A DNA stretch of 13,756 bases from an uncultured Rubrivivax sp. (GTDB lineage Bacteria > Pseudomonadota > Gammaproteobacteria > Burkholderiales > Burkholderiaceae_C): NCBI GenBank assembly GCA_937975735.1, contig CALJUI010000187.1, positions 1 through 13,756 of the forward strand. The letters run 5' to 3'. Positions within the stretch are counted from its first letter, which is position 1. Every line of letters begins with the position of its first letter. This document shows positions 13,451 to 13,756 of this stretch, in pieces. The position numbers and the translations under genes were made by a program. The notes below the pieces were generated by a model. It saw only the letters and a list, made by a program, of their open reading frames with translations, was not told where the DNA came from and did no database searches.

Positions 13451-13756
13451 TCAGGGCCGCTGCACGCGCACCAGCTGGCCTTCGAGGCCGGCGCCCTGCA
13501 CGCGCTGCTGCATGCCCTCGGCCTCGCCGCGGTCGTCGAAGGGCCCGAGCCGGACGCGGTAGACGGTCCGGCCGGACTGCTCGCGCTCGGTGACGCGGGC
13601 CGTCATGCCCTGCATCGCCAGCTGCGCGCGCTGCTGCTCGGCGTCCTCGGCACGGCGGTAGGCGCCAACCTGCACGAAGTAGGTGAACGGGTCGGCGCCC
13701 GGTTTGGTGGACGGCGCCGGCGCCGGCGTGGGCGCGCCGGACAGGATCGCCGCCGG
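13451..13756 (-). CDS. SPOR-domain protein, C-terminal part (cut by the window edge)
   Basis: Only the last 101 residues are in the window; the frame runs off the right edge. They begin with a Pro/Ala-rich linker (about 25 residues, with TPAPAPS), then a SPOR domain from FTYFVQVGAY to the end. Its two repeat-like halves are seen: VQVGAYRRAEDAEQQRAQL, then VYRVRLGPFDDRGEAEGMQQ. SPOR domains bind denuded glycan strands at the division septum. The full protein in this family usually has an N-terminal membrane anchor (DedD/FtsN-like), not visible here. The first in-frame start-like codon seen (GTG 13675) lies within the domain and is not the true start. The next gene, dsbA, begins 32 bp downstream. 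Confidence 0.85.
   Translation of the reverse strand, partial: PAAILSGAPTPAPAPSTKPGADPFTYFVQVGAYRRAEDAEQQRAQLAMQGMTARVTEREQSGRTVYRVRLGPFDDRGEAEGMQQRVQGAGLEGQLVRVQRP

Overview
The window is 13.8 kb of dense, high-GC DNA, almost certainly chromosomal. It looks like a betaproteobacterium of the order Burkholderiales, possibly a Rubrivivax/Leptothrix/Methylibium-like lineage. The basis is strong G/C preference at third codon positions, a PEP-CTERM protein, an RlmL-type methyltransferase without the RlmK half, and a SPOR-dsbA pair of the kind often found beside argS in that order. Lineage is an inference from gene content. I see no tRNA, rRNA, CRISPR array, insertion sequence or phage gene.

Layout, left to right. 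(1) 18-3032, plus strand: pntA-pntB, the two subunits of proton-translocating NAD(P) transhydrogenase, with pntA in the fused form. (2) 3074-4060, minus strand: a secreted PEP-CTERM protein. It converges on pntB and diverges, across a 115-bp gap, from (3) 4176-5936, plus strand: a probable cytoplasmic regulator with an N-terminal DNA-binding-like domain, a TolB-like middle and a TPR tail. (4) 5937-6205: a non-coding gap with two strong inverted repeats. (5) 6206-8598, plus strand: fadD (long-chain acyl-CoA synthetase), overlapped by 4 bp by rsmE (16S rRNA m3U1498 methyltransferase). (6) 8589-12660, minus strand, read right to left: lptA-lptB-rpoN-rlmL-like. The three junctions are a 1-bp overlap, a 6-bp gap and a 4-bp overlap, so this looks like one operon. 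(7) 12777-13756, minus strand: dsbA, preceded by the C-terminal end of a SPOR-domain protein cut by the window edge.

How the genes work together. The transhydrogenase supplies NADPH using the proton gradient. LptA and LptB are the periplasmic bridge and the ATPase of LPS export. RpoN is sigma-54. DsbA oxidises periplasmic thiols, and the SPOR protein probably binds septal peptidoglycan, so much of the right half serves the cell envelope. Two rRNA methyltransferase genes (rsmE and rlmL-like) converge and overlap tail to tail by 10 bp.

Most of the window is housekeeping. The least ordinary part is the divergent PEP-CTERM / TPR-regulator pair. Also worth checking are an altered SAM-binding motif in the RlmL-like protein, a CGHC rather than CPHC active site in DsbA, and an lptAB-rpoN cluster that lacks lptC upstream and hpf downstream.
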